From Pristionchus mayeri (Eukaryota > Nematoda > Chromadorea > Rhabditida > Neodiplogasteridae), in contig BTRK01000003.1 of assembly GCA_036245805.1 (NCBI GenBank), positions 17,028,464 to 17,092,463 on the forward strand: a stretch of DNA of 64,000 nt, in the 5' to 3' direction. Made by a program: the position numbers and the translations under genes. Below, in pieces: positions 42,018-54,236 of the stretch (its first letter is position 1; every line of letters begins with the position of its first letter). The notes under the pieces were generated by a model. It saw only the letters and a program-made list of their open reading frames with translations, did not search any database and had not been told where the DNA came from.

Positions 42018-43412
42018 ATATGAGGCGAATCGCGAGAGAATCGACCATTTGAAGGGGGTCAGCGGCGGTAGGATTCAAGTTTGCTCGATTCCGCTATAAT
42101 TTTGGTTTTAAGTAATTTAAATGATGCTCTTTCAAACTGCGACGTTAGAATTTTGATAACTGCCGTCATCGTCGGGATTCAGAAGGCCAAACTTTGAACT
42201 ATCACTTTTCGACAGTCAAATCGCGCTCACTTAAATGATCATATCTCAATTTAAAATAAAGATAGAAGGCCGTTCTTTGTTTCAAATGAAAGCTACCATC
42301 ATGCTCTACAATCTAATCTAGACGATATCATTCCTGGTCTTCATCATGGTGCAGGGCTGTCGGGCGGACCAAAAGTGGCGTAACTTTGAAAATCAGAAAA
42401 AGATCATGGGTTATCATGCTTAAGTTGTAGAGCATGCATGTGTCTCACTTCTCTCCAAAAATAAGGCAAATCGGAGTTGGAACAAAAAAAGGGGTCACTT
42501 GTGTACGGCGACCCCAAACTGTGTTCAGGACAAGAGTACTTCCGTAACTTCAATTGCCCTCATTTGGGCTCAAAATCGTTCAAAAACTTCTAAAACAACA
42601 TTATAAGTGTCTTCCCCCATATTATAACACTTCCATTGGTCATAAATGGTCATCTGACCGAAAATTTGAAAATCGGTATTTTGACCAATTTCAGCGCTAT
42701 GGACCCAAACGCATAAAATGGGTTCTATATATTGTAACTACATTCTTCGAAACAGCTCGAAGAAAAAGGGCTACTGAAAAGAGGATATTTCGCCTTAAGA
42801 ATCCTAGGAAAAACACAAAACTGTGCCGCTGGTCAAAATAGACGTACAGACTCGGCTCATGGATAGAAATGTAGAACACGATGAGCTAAACATCTCATCT
42901 GAAGAAAGTGAGTCTTTATCTTTTCGTTGAAGCGTGCTACAGAGCCTGGAAGTTCGCCAGAAATCGGCTAGAATCCCCCGAGAGCGCGTGCTCTAACCGT
43001 CTGGCGCTCTCGCCCTCTGACCTCCCTTTCCCTCCCCTCTATTTAGCGCTCCCCGCGGACGTCTCTCGTCGATTTTCGCCAACTTCCAGGCTCTGTAGCA
43101 CGCTTCAACGATAAGATAAAGACTCCCTTTCGAGAGCATGATGGTAGCTTTCATTTGAAACAAAGAACGGCCTTCTATCTTTATTTTAAATGGTGATATG
43201 ATCATTTAAGTGAGCGCGATTTAACTGTCGAAAAGTGATAGTGCCAATTTTGGCCTTCTGAATCCCGACGATGACGATAGTTATCAAAATTCTGACGACG
43301 CAGTTTGAAAGAGCATCATTTGAAGTACTTAAAACGAATATTATATCGGAATCGAGCAAACTTGAATCCTACCGTCGCGGCGTGGTCGATTCTCTCGCGA
43401 TTCCTCTCATAT
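42018..43412. mobile_element. ATATGAGG-type foldback, copy 2, with nested insertion
   Basis: Arms 42018-42320 and 43125-43412 match those at 36012-36759 (AATCGCGAGAGAATCGAC, GATGATCATTT-AGTGAGCGCGATTT in each arm). The central 800 bp include unrelated DNA and a smaller palindrome at 42908-43133 with ends GAGTCTTTATCTTTTCGTTG. It lies within the Ly6 intron. Confidence 0.8.
42908..43133. mobile_element. Nested 226-bp palindromic MITE
   Basis: Ends GAGTCTTTATCTT(T/A)TCGTTGAAGCG and complement; the pairing arms extend through GTGCTACAGAGCCTGGAAGTT (about 50 bp). It sits in the loop of the larger foldback. Confidence 0.75.
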
Positions 43413-43713
43413 AGTAATCTAAAATTCCGTGTAAGAACAACTTCATCGCTTTTTGAATTTGAAAACGATCGGCAAATAAGCTTTTGAGTTGCACGGGGAT
43501 GTGTTCCCCGTTGTACTGTTACGCCTTCTAAATACGTAAACAATTCAGGAGAAAGGCTGTTGGAAGATGGACAACGGGGGGAAGAAGTGCTGCTGCAGCG
43601 GCGACTTGTGCAATGCTGCGCCCACCGGCAGCTCGCTGACGGTGATCGGACTGGCAGCAGCAGCAACAGCCTTGATGAGAAACTGATGCATCCATATGTC
43701 TCATTTTTGACGA

Positions 43714-43965
43714 TTAAAGGAGGAATAAATGCAAACGCGCGCCCGGCTGGAATACGTTTCACCTAGGGACGCACCCTCTTCAAGCCGCGTGCTATCTCGC
43801 CCCTTCCCTGAGCTTTCCCTGATCTGGCTCCCAGCCAACTAGCTATAACTCCGTTCGGAATGGAGAAATCAATGAGAAAATTTCGGAGCTTCTTATCGTT
43901 GTGGAGCTCTAGGCCGTGCATATGATAGCTTCAACAATTAAATTTTGAGTTTACTCCTCCTTTAA
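43714..43965. mobile_element. TTAA-flanked MITE, copy 3
   Basis: 252 bp with ends TTAAAGGAGGAATAAA and TTTACTCCTCCTTTAA. It retains the CTTCCCTG and CAGCCAACTA blocks seen downstream of the tRNA-like core in the copies at 24628 and 57054, but the core itself is gone, consistent with an internal deletion. It starts only 27 bp after the stop of the Ly6 gene and may lie in its 3' UTR. Confidence 0.72.
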
Positions 43966-44136
43966 ACAGAACTTCTGTCACATGATACATATTCAAATCC
44001 GATACCATACAGGCATCAATGACACAAAGCGGTGCACTTTTTAGTCAGCACAGAAACAATACTTCAGTTATAAACTTTATCGGACGAAATTGTTCAACAA
44101 ATCAGCTATGTTCACAGCAGAAAGCACGAAAATGAT

Positions 44137-44859
44137 TCAATATCTCACCCTCGCAATAGCTCCTGCAAAAAGATATTTATATTATAATACCAACCATTTT
44201 AGTTCAAATTTTCAAAGTAATTACTATTTGTCATGCTTGTACTATTATGAGCAGTAAATACTGAACAGATAGAACCTGCAGTCATTACGAGCATGATCAG
44301 CGACGAGCTTCCCGCGGCGTTACAATGGTCATGGGTGCAACAGCAAAAATCATTGTCCAGTTCATCCGAACAATGTTTCTCCTGCAGAGAGAGCAGCTTT
44401 AATTGTGATTATTTTGTGAAAGAATTTAAAATATTTGTACTTGACATACCGGACAGTCAGCCGTTTTAGCGCAACTTTTATAGTGTTCCATCTCTCCATC
44501 CTTGTTCTTATGATCATTCTGAATTTAAGTATATAATTTGTGATTAATTCCCTCATGTTTTGGTAAGTTTTTCGAGAGCCGATTAGCGCTGTTATCATTG
44601 GGAAACGAGTACAGAACAAAATATTACACGCTCACACTATTTTTGTGTTATCTTGCTGAACAGTATCACACCGATTGTTATTTGTTGTATGCCTTATAAT
44701 TGCGTAATTGAAACGCACCCTCATACACTAATCGTATCCAGCAGTGACATTGCACGTGATCTCCTTGTACATTGGCGGCCCTCCAACACCAGTTCCGTCC
44801 CAGCACTTGAGGGAGAGAACGGCAGGGATGGCCAGTAGGACGAGCAGGAGGAGTTTCAT
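44137..44859 (-). pseudogene. Ly6/three-finger gene with a stop codon in exon 1
   Basis: Exons 44859-44719 (signal peptide MKLLLLVLLAIPAVLSLKCW), 44518-44450 (EHYKSCAKTADCP), 44381-44276 (FCCCTHDHCNAAGSSSLIML), 44162-44137 (tail AIARVRY). All phases agree. The expected ACTCAGTGCATG near the end of exon 1, as in the relic exon at 45473, here reads GATTAGTGTATG, giving an in-frame TAG at 44730-44728, only three codons before the donor. Everything else looks like a working GPI-anchored family member, so the lesion is young. A different upstream donor could in principle skip it, but I see none. Confidence 0.75.
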
Positions 44860-45472
44860 AGCTTCTCTGAAATGTTGAAAGAGGTCAGCAAAGAAAAACA
44901 GGAATATCAAATTCTACATGTTCGAATGATTTATGCATGCACAATTGTAGAGGCAGAGTGTACGATTGAGAAGGAAGCAGCTTCTTTGATAAGAAGCGAC
45001 ACTGGCCTATTGATAAGAGAAGGAGTAAACCGTTAGCAGATCGATATAATTTACTATCATTTACAAGATGGGAATGCATTTCGACTACATAATTCGCACA
45101 CGCTCATTGCATCAGGACTGTTAAAACAAGAGGGGAGATCTAGATGAATCAGTTTAGAGCTATCGATTTGGGTTGCGAATGAAGCTCGTGCTCCCTAAAT
45201 CTTGCTTTAGAGAGGAGTCGTGCCCGAGCTAAGTGGGCGGAGCTTGCGGTATCTACGTATGGAGTTGCAACAGTCGTCGCTGTCCGAGCCTCAGGTGTTG
45301 TTTGTGTCGATTTGGGATCTTAAGCGCAGCTTTTGGACAATGTCTCCATCTTCGTTCTGAAATTAGGCACACATTTTGCTCCGAACGATGTATCCCCGGA
45401 TTGCCTGACATTGTTCACCACGCTTTCGTATTCTATTTGTAATGATCCAGGAATTATGAGAATGAGAGGTAC

Positions 45473-45550
45473 CCTCATGCACTGAGTGTATCCAGCAGTG
45501 ACATTGTGTTTGCACTTTGGAGGTGAGCCAAGGGAGCGTCCATCCAAAAT
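45473..45550 (-). pseudogene. Relic first exon of a Ly6 gene
   Basis: Encodes LDGRSLGSPPKCKHNVTAGY-TQCMR and then a donor-like GTACC. It corresponds to the second half of exon 1 of the gene at 44137-44859 but without a signal peptide. No matching middle or CN exon lies downstream on this strand before that gene. Confidence 0.5.
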
Positions 45551-45842
45551 TTTATAAAAATCTCTTTATAATGAATAAATATAATGATCTCGTGATTATT
45601 CGATTTAGCTACTAAGAGATGAGAAAAAGCTGATTTATGGAGCATTTAAAGATCAAGGTTCACTCACATTAGGTAACACTATAGCACACAAACTGAAGAA
45701 CGAGGCAGAGATAGGCATCGACCACGATTCGCATCGGAAGAGGCGTTATCATAATGGGAAGAGTGAAGATAAGAATTCAGTGGATGATCTTCTTCTCTCT
45801 ATTCGCTTCCTATTATTTACGGCGCTGAATGTGGTCCATATA

Positions 45843-47148
45843 TTAGGTTGAGCCTAAAGTTTTGCGCGATTTTGGCGATCAACTTTGAGTTCGTGCAGTT
45901 TCTTTTGCCAAAATAACCATCTGTTGTCCTGAAGTCGATATATAGGGGCGAATATTATGTTTTAACTAGCGGAAATAACGATACTTTGCAAGAAATCAAG
46001 GTCTGCGTAACTTTGGATTTTTCAGAAAAATATTGATTTTCTTTTAAATTGCTGTAATTTGCAGAGAAATTTTTAGATAGAAGTTCATGAAGTTTATTCA
46101 GAAGCCCGAGGCGTGCACTACCTAGTAACAAAAAGAGAAAGCTGTGGAATGCAGTATACGCTTCGTATGGGTCAATGAATGAAGGTACTTGAAAAAATCA
46201 GAGTTCTATCAGAATCAGAAATACTTGAAAAAATCAGAGTTCTATCAGAATCAAAATCAGAATCAGAGTTCAAAATTGAGTTCTCTCGAACAAATCACAT
46301 GTTTCGCGGATTAACGAGACTGACAGCTACCTACGGGCGGTGTTATTATTACTTACAGGGTTCTCTATTGCAACGATATTTAAGAGCCCACTTGGCTTTC
46401 TCATCTAAAAAAGTGGCATTTGCACCTGAATTATTTTTCAATGAAAATGTCGAAAACGCTGATATGGAGGGCCTTCAGGCACGGTTCATCCTAGAAAAAG
46501 TAGCTACCTCCACAATATTCCTAATTAGTGAGTGATAGGGTAAGGGTTGTTCTTTAATTTTAGCACGAAAGAACCACCCTTCGAACCACGTGGCTAGCAC
46601 AAAAAAGGCAAAAGTGTGTATTTTAAATTCCGAAAAACCCTGTTCATGAATGGAGATCCGCATTCTCTCCCAAATGGAATTTTGACTTGTACTATAAAGG
46701 TAGTTCACATTCATAAATAATTGAAAACTCAAGAACTATCGGTATAGATACAGTACCCCTAAAACTTATCTTGACAGTCGTCACGAAAACTCAAATTCTG
46801 ATTCCGCGCATATTTCTAATAGGCCCTTTATGACTGATCAGTCTCAACATTACCAGTACAATATAGGCCAGTCACGCTTTACAACTGTCGTTAACATAGG
46901 GTCCTATCTCCGTTCAAAAAGAAATTATAATACTTTGAAAAGTAATGTCGTTGGTTAGCCTGATGAAGTTTGCTGCATCGCTGTTTTATTTCCCTTGTTC
47001 GGACAGATCTATGATAGTGTGCGCTAAAGAAAGTATAAATGCCCCTATCTAGCACTAAAACATCTAAATTGATTGGGCAACAACGAACGATGTTAGATAT
47101 CAGGATGCACTTTAGTCAAAATCGCGCAAAACTTTAGGCTCAACCTAA
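45843..47148. mobile_element. 1.31-kb mariner-type non-autonomous element
   Basis: Ends TTAGGTTGAGCCTAAAGTTT and complement, TA at 45841-45842 and 47149-47150. The next bases (TGCGCGATTTTG) also pair. No transposase frame is recognisable. It contains a short direct repeat at 46183-46270. Confidence 0.85.
46183..46270. repeat. 35-bp direct repeat and GAATCA run
   Basis: ACTTGAAAAAATCAGAGTTC-TATCAGAATCA occurs twice in a row, followed by shorter AATCAGAATCAGAGTTC copies. This is probably replication slippage inside the mariner-type element. Confidence 0.75.
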
Positions 47149-48752
47149 TATTTCGTGTACCCTTTGCCCGGTTCATTTTTACAATTGAAATCTTTTTTCA
47201 TAAGGCTTATCGCATGAATTTAATTGTATGGTACTTCCTAAATGAACAAAGCCATTATCTTCGTGTCTTCAAAGTATGATATTCATTCGCTCGCAAGTCG
47301 CCTTAGCAAAGATGTTACTCTCCATTGAGTGACGAAGAAAATACCCCCACATCTTAGAGGCGGGGTTATTTTCTTCGTTACTCAAAATTGCGAATAAGGC
47401 CAAGATCGGGTACAAAATTCAGCAATGCTTTCCCTGTATTTGCTTCGCGACAAACGCCACCTCGCAATGCAGAGAGTTTGTACTGTGCGTAAACAGTTTT
47501 AGGCAAGCAAAATGGCCTATGTTTGACTTTCTTGATAAGGAGTTGCAGTCGTTATAATATCTACGATCGCGCGACACCTCCACTCATTCTTTACTTTCGT
47601 CCCCGTGTACTTCAAACGGTAAATGTTGTAAGCACACATACATTTAAAAGTGTTTGATGACCATATGTTTGATTATCTCGTGATTAGTGCAAGCACGATA
47701 TACACGTGAGTAATACATCCGTGTTCCTCCACTGCGCATGTATGATTCACCACTTGTTTTTAAGGGAGAGAAGTCGTCTCTCTCTTGGGCATTCCTTTGT
47801 ATTCCATCTACGATAAAGGGTTATGGACGAAGAATAGCTTAGTGCAAACTGCTAAGTTTCACTTCATATTGGCGATATCATCGAACTCATGATCATTTCA
47901 AAACATGTTCACCTGAGCGTTTCATGACACTCTACTCGCATGTTCGCTATTGTTTCACACTGAATCAAATTATCATTTTCCAATGCAAGTTATTCGAGGT
48001 GGAACTCTCCAGAATGTTTCGTGCTACCCTCTTTTAACACCACAAGTGAACAGCATAATCAGTGCTACTCTCGAATAACTCATGCATATTCGGAAAACAA
48101 TCCTCAACTTCCTATTGCTCCATGGCTCGTTGCATCTGCCATGTTGATGTCGTGATTCATTGATCGTTTGCGAAATTGCAATTATCTTCAGGAATTCAGC
48201 CATGAACACCTCATTATTTGTGCACATCATCAATTTCGTTTCGCTCGTAAGTTGTTTCTTTGTTTTTCAAATTTTGTCCTCGTTTGATGACACAAGCTGC
48301 ATCGAATCCTAGCTTATCAGTGACAGTTTCATACAAAAGAGGGAGTGAGGGAGATCGGGGTACAAGCGTTGGAATGATCAGTTCCGTAGTAGTAGGGGCG
48401 GAAACGCACGTAATGCTATACGAAGAGGAAGGGATTTCCTCCTTTTCCAGGGATATTTTTAATACGGAATGCCTGTAAATAAATGCAAACATCAGTAATG
48501 GCCCCATTGGACGTCGAAAAATGGTCAGGGATGGAAACGCACGTAAAGCGACACGCCGGGGATGGAATTATATGCGATTGGATTCGGAAAATGCGGAAAA
48601 ACATTTTTCAAATCAGTAATAATACACGGGGATGCCCCTGCTCCTGTTCAGCTGTCTAATACTGATCTCTCTTAATTTTGCAAAAACTCTCAAAGAGTGC
48701 GCAAGCAACGCTCCATTCGATAAAGTTTGCCAGTTATTATATAATCAATGTA
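47149..48752. other. Intergenic region with one strong hairpin
   Basis: No gene recognised. At 47327-47386 the sequence GAGTGACGAAGAAAATA pairs with TATTTTCTTCGTTACTC around a short CCCC/GGGG-extended stem. Open frames near 48214-48507 lack features. Confidence 0.35.
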
Positions 48753-49655
48753 TTAGGTTGTTGCGAAAGTCTTGCTCGATTTTATCATTTTGATACTTCT
48801 GTCTGCGTTGACATTCGAATTCATTTCAGACTCACCTGGTTTTTCTTATACTATGAGGGTATCAATGTTCATTCTAGCGCACCTTAGATCAGACCTCTCA
48901 TTTCATTTAGGAATGCTTACTTATAGTTAAAATCTTGCGATATGAGTTAATCAAGATGACTTTAACTTGCATCATAATTTTATGGAGAATAGAGATATGG
49001 CCATACCTGAATTACAAGCGTAAACAGCTATGTTAGTACATCATTTGTGATCACTTACTAAAAGTCAATGCTAAAATCCCTTCTTTAGACTTCTCCCATT
49101 TTGGGAATTTATAGTGAACATCTTTTAGCTAAATACGATTTTGTCTTCACATTTTTGGGTAAGGAGACGCACGGATCAATATCGATCGAAATTAGTATTA
49201 TCTTATTCTGTTCTTCTTAAAAAATCGGAATTATTCATAATTGTGTTGACAAGATATGGCTATTCAAATCATTGAAAGTGTTCTTGGAATGCTGAATTTG
49301 ATATTTCTATCAAGTTTTATTTCTTGCGCAGCTTGAATGATCGATCTTTTGTGCTGGTGTTAACGAGCGCACTATGCTCTTCCAATGTATATATGGATAT
49401 TATTTGGACTTCGATCTCTTGTATCTGACAGATCAGAATTCACACCAAATTTCGTTGCAAAAATTTCGCAAAATTTTTGCAAATTTATGAAATCTCAAAT
49501 TTCATGGCTTGTATTCTAATCGCGATTGAAATCAATTATGCACGTGAAACAACGGTTCATCCTCTTCAACAATTCTGAGATATTATGCACTGGAGTTCAG
49601 AAGGGAGAAAAATCGGAAAGATCAAACGCCGAGCAAAACTTTCGCAACAACCTAA
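48753..49655. mobile_element. 903-bp mariner-type MITE (TTAGGTTGTTGC family)
   Basis: Ends TTAGGTTGTTGCGAAAGTC and complement, TA at 48751-48752 and 49656-49657. It shares terminal type and size with 34232-35145. No transposase. Confidence 0.85.
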
Positions 49656-51120
49656 TATTATATCAGCTATTATCAGGTATTATCAGTATGTCAACTCTGC
49701 ATCGCTTCATCCATCTTCGACTTCGTCGTCGTTAACAAGTTGTACTACACAACCGACGACGAGGTAAGCAGGCGATGCATATGAGTGATGACGAGTCGAA
49801 AAGCGAGTCGCGTTGCGGAGTCGCTAATAATTTTAGCTTCGTCGACTCTCGTCGAAATAAATGCAAATCGGTCAATTACTATTTCGTTTTCGTCACGTCA
49901 CATCCTAGCATATTTCATAACATTTCCTATCATCATGTCGTTGTTAAGCTGTCTGACCATTGTCATCAATGCCAATATCAGAAGCCCCTCATCGATTCTC
50001 AGTACGCGATCGTCTTCTTCTCTGCTCCTCTCCTAGCTGCCTCCATTGCCCTTTTTACATTATCCATGCCCATAATTTCAAGGGGATACCAGGTAATAAT
50101 TTTTACCGAAATTCTACATTGTTTTTTTTTCACTAACGCAGTAGTAAATAAACACATGGGAAAAAATGAACGAACAAATTTCAAGCATGAATACGAAGCC
50201 TTGAAACGAAATGACACGCCTTCCTATGACAAGTGATATTTCAGAACTGGATCTCTCGTCATTTGGTGTTGGTCGCCATAATGGTGCGTTTTATTAGCTC
50301 ATGTTTTAAAAAAACAACTTAAATGAATGGCTATCATAGATCGAATGAAAACCCACTAGATGAGTTAGCAAAACTATCCCACGGTATTTTCATGACGCTT
50401 TCCACACCGGAAAAAATGACAAAAAACTTTGAATACTGACAAAAATGACAAAAAAAACTTAATCCGGTCTATTTGAGCACGCCCTCCTGCTCGCTGGCGC
50501 CGCAGTCTTTTTCGCCACCTGTTCCCTTCTTTCATCTCAACTATCGCTCCGCATCGGGTACGGGATCTCATTGTGTCAGGGTAGTTTCAGGGTGAACTCA
50601 TGAGGTTCGCCCAATCTTTTTCTCGGATCGGCATCGTGATTACGATTTCTTAGTAACTCATGGTATGATTGGCCAACTGCGGCCCTAGGAGAACTAAGAG
50701 AGCGGGAAAAAATCAAATCTCAGACACTACGCGTACAATGGAACGCCTCAGAATTTCGAAGATGCGAGTCACTGGTACTTCTTGAGAATGAGAGCGAGCA
50801 CGGTTAGTTTCGAAAATTAGAATTTAATTTTTATGAATAAAATGACAACCAAGTGTAGTGAAAGAAAACTTGTTTGTAAAAATAAAGAAACCCGCCTTTT
50901 GACACTTCTTCAATATTTGGCCCACCCACCCCCTTTCCACTAATTTCTAGGTATTACTCCCTGATTTTCGGCCTCGAACCCCTTCAGCAATTGAGAAGGG
51001 ATGAGCAAAGATAGGGGGGGGAGGGGCAAATATCGAAGAAGAGCCCGCCTGTCGCTGAGGATGGCTTCGCAAGAACTGATTCTCTGCATTTTTAGAGCTC
51101 GCTCCACTAATTTTCGCCTA
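49656..51120. other. Region without a supported gene
   Basis: There is a 153-codon open frame at 49775-50236 (plus) with one hydrophobic stretch (AIVFFSAPLLAASIALFTL). It has no start signal, splice partner or family motif. The minus strand also has an open 72-codon frame over it. I leave it uncalled. Confidence 0.3.
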
Positions 51121-52110
51121 TCAGGGGTGGTATTCTTTCATCAATTTCGGCAAGTTCCGAAAATAATTTCGGCATTCCGAAATTAATTTCGCACGCACGT
51201 TGGAGGATAGAGCGGTCTGCCGAAAATGAGAGCGACCTCGCCAATTCCGAAAATTTCGGCAGAATGACCGGTGAATTGGGCGAATCAACGGGGAATAATT
51301 CGGCACTCTATTTGGAGCGACGAAAATTGGGAAAGGAGAACAAAGGAATTTCGGCAACGATTTCGGTATTTCCGAATTCGATTTTCGCGCTCGTGAAGTG
51401 GGGCTCTTTTTTCATTACAGTAGGACATTGCAACCTCTCTATAGAAAATCATTGGGATGAATAAATGATCACGGTCGTACTGAAACCGCTAAGGGATGGA
51501 GTAGGTTGCGGCCCCCTTAATGGCATTGCATCGAATAGAGCTTGTTAAGTCAGCACCATATCTAGCCCACCCTCTTTCGAACCCTTTTTAGCTAGATCAC
51601 GCGAAATAGAGGACAGGAGGCCGGGTAAGGAAGATTGACGCATCGCGGGTTCTGCAATCCTGCCCTCCCTTCTATCAGAGGTTGCGAAGCCGGCGACCTC
51701 ACGGGCGCTGCAACGCCCTAATGGTCAACACTAGTACGGTCACTATGGCTACGGTACAGCCTCATGGCCACTGTGACCTCTCGATGGTAGGTGACTCGGT
51801 CGATGTAGTGAAACATTTGAAGCTTTATTAAAAGTTCTAGACTTTCAGTAGGTCAAGCAGAACTAGGGACATCGCTCAGCGAAAATAATTGTCCACATTC
51901 ATTTCACTCTCACTGATTAGCTGCACATGTCTCCGTGGCAGAGTGGTATTGCGCTCACTTTGTCAACGGAGGGTGCCAGTTCGGTCCCAAATGATTCCGC
52001 GATATTTTGCCACCCTTGGGTTAAACATTTCCGAAATTGCCGAAAAAAAATCGGCAATTGCCGAAAAAATTCGGCATTCCAAAAATTTCGGCATTGCCGA
52101 AATGGAGGAA
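51121..52110. repeat. Low-order TTTCGG/CCGAAA repeat region
   Basis: Many copies of TTCGGCA, CCGAAATT and TGCCGAAA in both orientations, at 51140-51380 and again at 52020-52105. They look like scattered relics of a satellite or a palindromic element. Clear outer boundaries are not visible. Confidence 0.45.
51931..52003 (+). tRNA. tRNA-like sequence, degenerate (possible anticodon GTC)
   Basis: TGGCAGAGTGG fits the A box and AGTTCGGTCCC is a weak B box 50 bp later, with a loop TTTGTCA that would give GTC. The anticodon stem pairs poorly. It lies between two CCGAAA-rich tracts and is probably a tRNA-derived repeat. Confidence 0.35.
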
Positions 52111-53004
52111 AGAATACCGCCCCAGAGCAGATTGAAGCGAGCCATTTCTTGCCAAGCCCATAACAACTTTTCGCGCAACAGAGGCAACAAACACGCATGC
52201 AAATGTGCATCTTTCATCTATGCATCTTATCAAATATCAATATCGAATTCGGATTCGAATCCGAATAATATCAATATGCGTCTTATCAAAAATACATGCA
52301 TCTCTTTCCAGGCGATTTTCTGTCTTCAGTCGCTCTGCGCACTTTCCCAGCTGGGACTGCTCTACATGGGGAGAGAGTGCAGATACGAGGCAAGTATTGA
52401 TCGACGTGTCAACAATGTTTGCTTTTTTCAGATCATTCTTCCACAGCAGAAGGACAAGAAGGATCTTCTTCTTCCCCCAGTTCATGATTGAAACATTGTT
52501 GTGTTCTCTGATAAATTTAATTTTGACTATTTTTAGAAGTCAATATCCACCAAAGTTCCGAAGATTCCTTTACTGTAATATTTTTTTGCCAAGCGGGTAC
52601 GAGATTGAATTGAATGGTCATGATTCTGCAAATGGTGAAATCACCTAAGCATGAGTGTTTGTATTTCAATATTCGTATTGCCAGTATGATAACGTCAGTA
52701 ATGTGGTGACGATACAAATGAAATTTCGTTATTTGTTTCTCCATTACTAATATTACTAATCGTCTACGGCCCCTCCTCTTTGCAAAAGATCAGGAATTGT
52801 CGAGCAATGAGCTTTCACTATCAATGAGGTTTCCAAGTCTCCTTCATGAAGTGATTCCAAATCATGCAAATAAATTGAGAAAAAAAAACAGAAGCTGAAC
52901 AGTTTAGGATCTGCTAGATTCCAACCTAATGGAATAAAGTTTGCAACGGCCTCGATATTTTCGTATTGTGTTCTCACATCGAGCCTTGATATGTGGCCAA
53001 ATAT
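52111..53004. other. Intergenic region, nothing firm
   Basis: A 30-bp palindrome lies near 52241-52271 (ATTCGGATTCGAATCCGAAT at its centre). A possible exon (AIFCLQSLCALSQLGLLYMG, after CTCTTTCCAG at 52313) has no partner exons. No gene called. Confidence 0.3.
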
Positions 53005-53536
53005 GGGGGGGGGGGGGGGGTGGCGGACATTTGCTCAACGACCATTTGCGCAACGGAGTGCCGTTCGATGGGAAGTTGACCAACTTGGGAGTAGTTTCAT
53101 TGTAACAAGTGTGTGCTACCCTACAATTACATCTACAAATTTTATCGCTAGGCGATCATGAGTTTCACTCCTCGCCAAAGACCGGAGGTTTATGGTCCAA
53201 AATTGAAAATTTGAGTAGAAAATCATGGCTCGATAAATACCAAAAGCCGTAACCAATCGCCACCTATATAACTGGGATACAGTAGTTACTAAGGTACTGG
53301 AATATCGATTGGTCACAGTACTCTGTGTTGGTCTAACCATGATTTTCTCCTCAAATTCTCAAATTTGGACCATGAACCCCCGGTCTTTGGTGAGGAGTGA
53401 AACTCATGACCGCCTAGGAACAAGATTTGTAGATGTAATTGTAGGGTAGCACACACTTGTTACAATTAAACTACTCCCAATTTGTTAGGTCAACTTCCCA
53501 TCGAACGGCATTCCGTTGCGCAAATGTTCTCCCCCC
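53005..53536. mobile_element. G-tipped foldback element, copy 2
   Basis: Begins with 16 G and ends with 6 C, flanked by AAATATGG on both sides (8 bp, sharing the G run). The arms carry GCGATCATGAGTTTCACTCC and AAAATCATGG like the copies at 22014 and 61712, but the outermost 60 bp differ from those two. Confidence 0.8.
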
Positions 53537-53985
53537 AAATATGGACTACACGCCAGCAATTATACTCGGCCAACACCAAAATAGAAAAGTGATAGACCAA
53601 ATTTATGGCAATTTGGGTTGAACAATTTAAAATGGTAGTTTTAAAGTGAAGGTCAGCAAAAAGTCATTCAGAAAACTAGGGAGATCCGTTCTACGGAAGC
53701 CAACTATTATCATAGGAAATTTTAAATCCGGCCGTTTCACTACATGTTTCAGGCCGATTAAATTTCTCGAAGCATGACGCACTCACTAAAAGACTATACA
53801 AATAAGCTACTGGACATGAAAGCACCAGTTTTTACGGTGTGGCTTGCAACCAAATTCGGTATCGTGACAGCCAAAGCAGACGTTGCTCACACTTTGTTAT
53901 AACGATTACTTGAAATGCATGCAAAGCTTGCGGAGCTGGTAAATGCTCGGTAAGACCAGCGCGAATAGAGTTCTACGGTGAGAGG

Positions 53986-54120
53986 GCACTAGATAACATA
54001 CTGGATGATAACCAACAAATGGACCGTTCTGTAGCATTATTTTTGAGACTTTGGTAACCTACTGTGTAAGTTCTACAGAAATGTTCTTTTTTTAAAAACC
54101 ATAATCATCCGACCTAGTGC
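53986..54120. mobile_element. GCACTAG-type MITE, copy 2
   Basis: 135 bp with ends GCACTAGATAACATACTGGA and CATCCGACCTAGTGC. Shares GGATGATAACCAA, TGGTAACCTACTGTGTAAG and TTCTACAGAA with 17496-17672. More diverged. Confidence 0.7.
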
Positions 54121-54169
54121 AAGGGAGAGTACGCAACATGAATCGAACCAGTTCTCGCAAGTCATCCCA

Positions 54170-54236
54170 AGGGCAGCAACAATGCAGCTGGAAGCTCGCT
54201 CATCATCTGCGGCACTAGCAGTCTCATCAACCGCCC
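54170..54236 (+). pseudogene. Relic last exon of a Ly6 gene
   Basis: Encodes GSNNAAGSSLIICGTSSLI, clearly related to the NAAGSSSLIML end of the gene at 44137-44859 and NSASGSSLLMT of 55001-56013. The CCC-x-D-x-CN part upstream is lost, probably beneath the adjacent MITE. Confidence 0.5.

Larger units (their letters stand above)
38530..43686 (+). pseudogene. Ly6/three-finger gene with a 1-nt insertion in its last exon
   Basis: Exons 38530-38655 (signal peptide MRPSLLVFLLVSSVLSLKCW through GEQYCFK), 38886-38951 (ends CDAQC), 43548-43686. The last exon starts EKGC as in its relatives, then has one extra T (GGCTGTTTGG, 43556-43561). This shifts the frame away from the KKCCCSGDLCN motif and the hydrophobic GPI-type end (SLTVIGLAAAATALM), both of which are intact in the shifted frame. 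Without the extra base the gene would be a normal family member. It may be a real frameshift or an assembly error. Intron 2 is 4.6 kb and consists mostly of a hAT-like foldback, a mariner-type element and an ATATGAGG foldback. Confidence 0.68.

Noticed and set aside
49775..50236. 153-codon frame with one hydrophobic stretch as a membrane protein
   Set aside because: No family motif, competing frames on both strands, no splice or start support.
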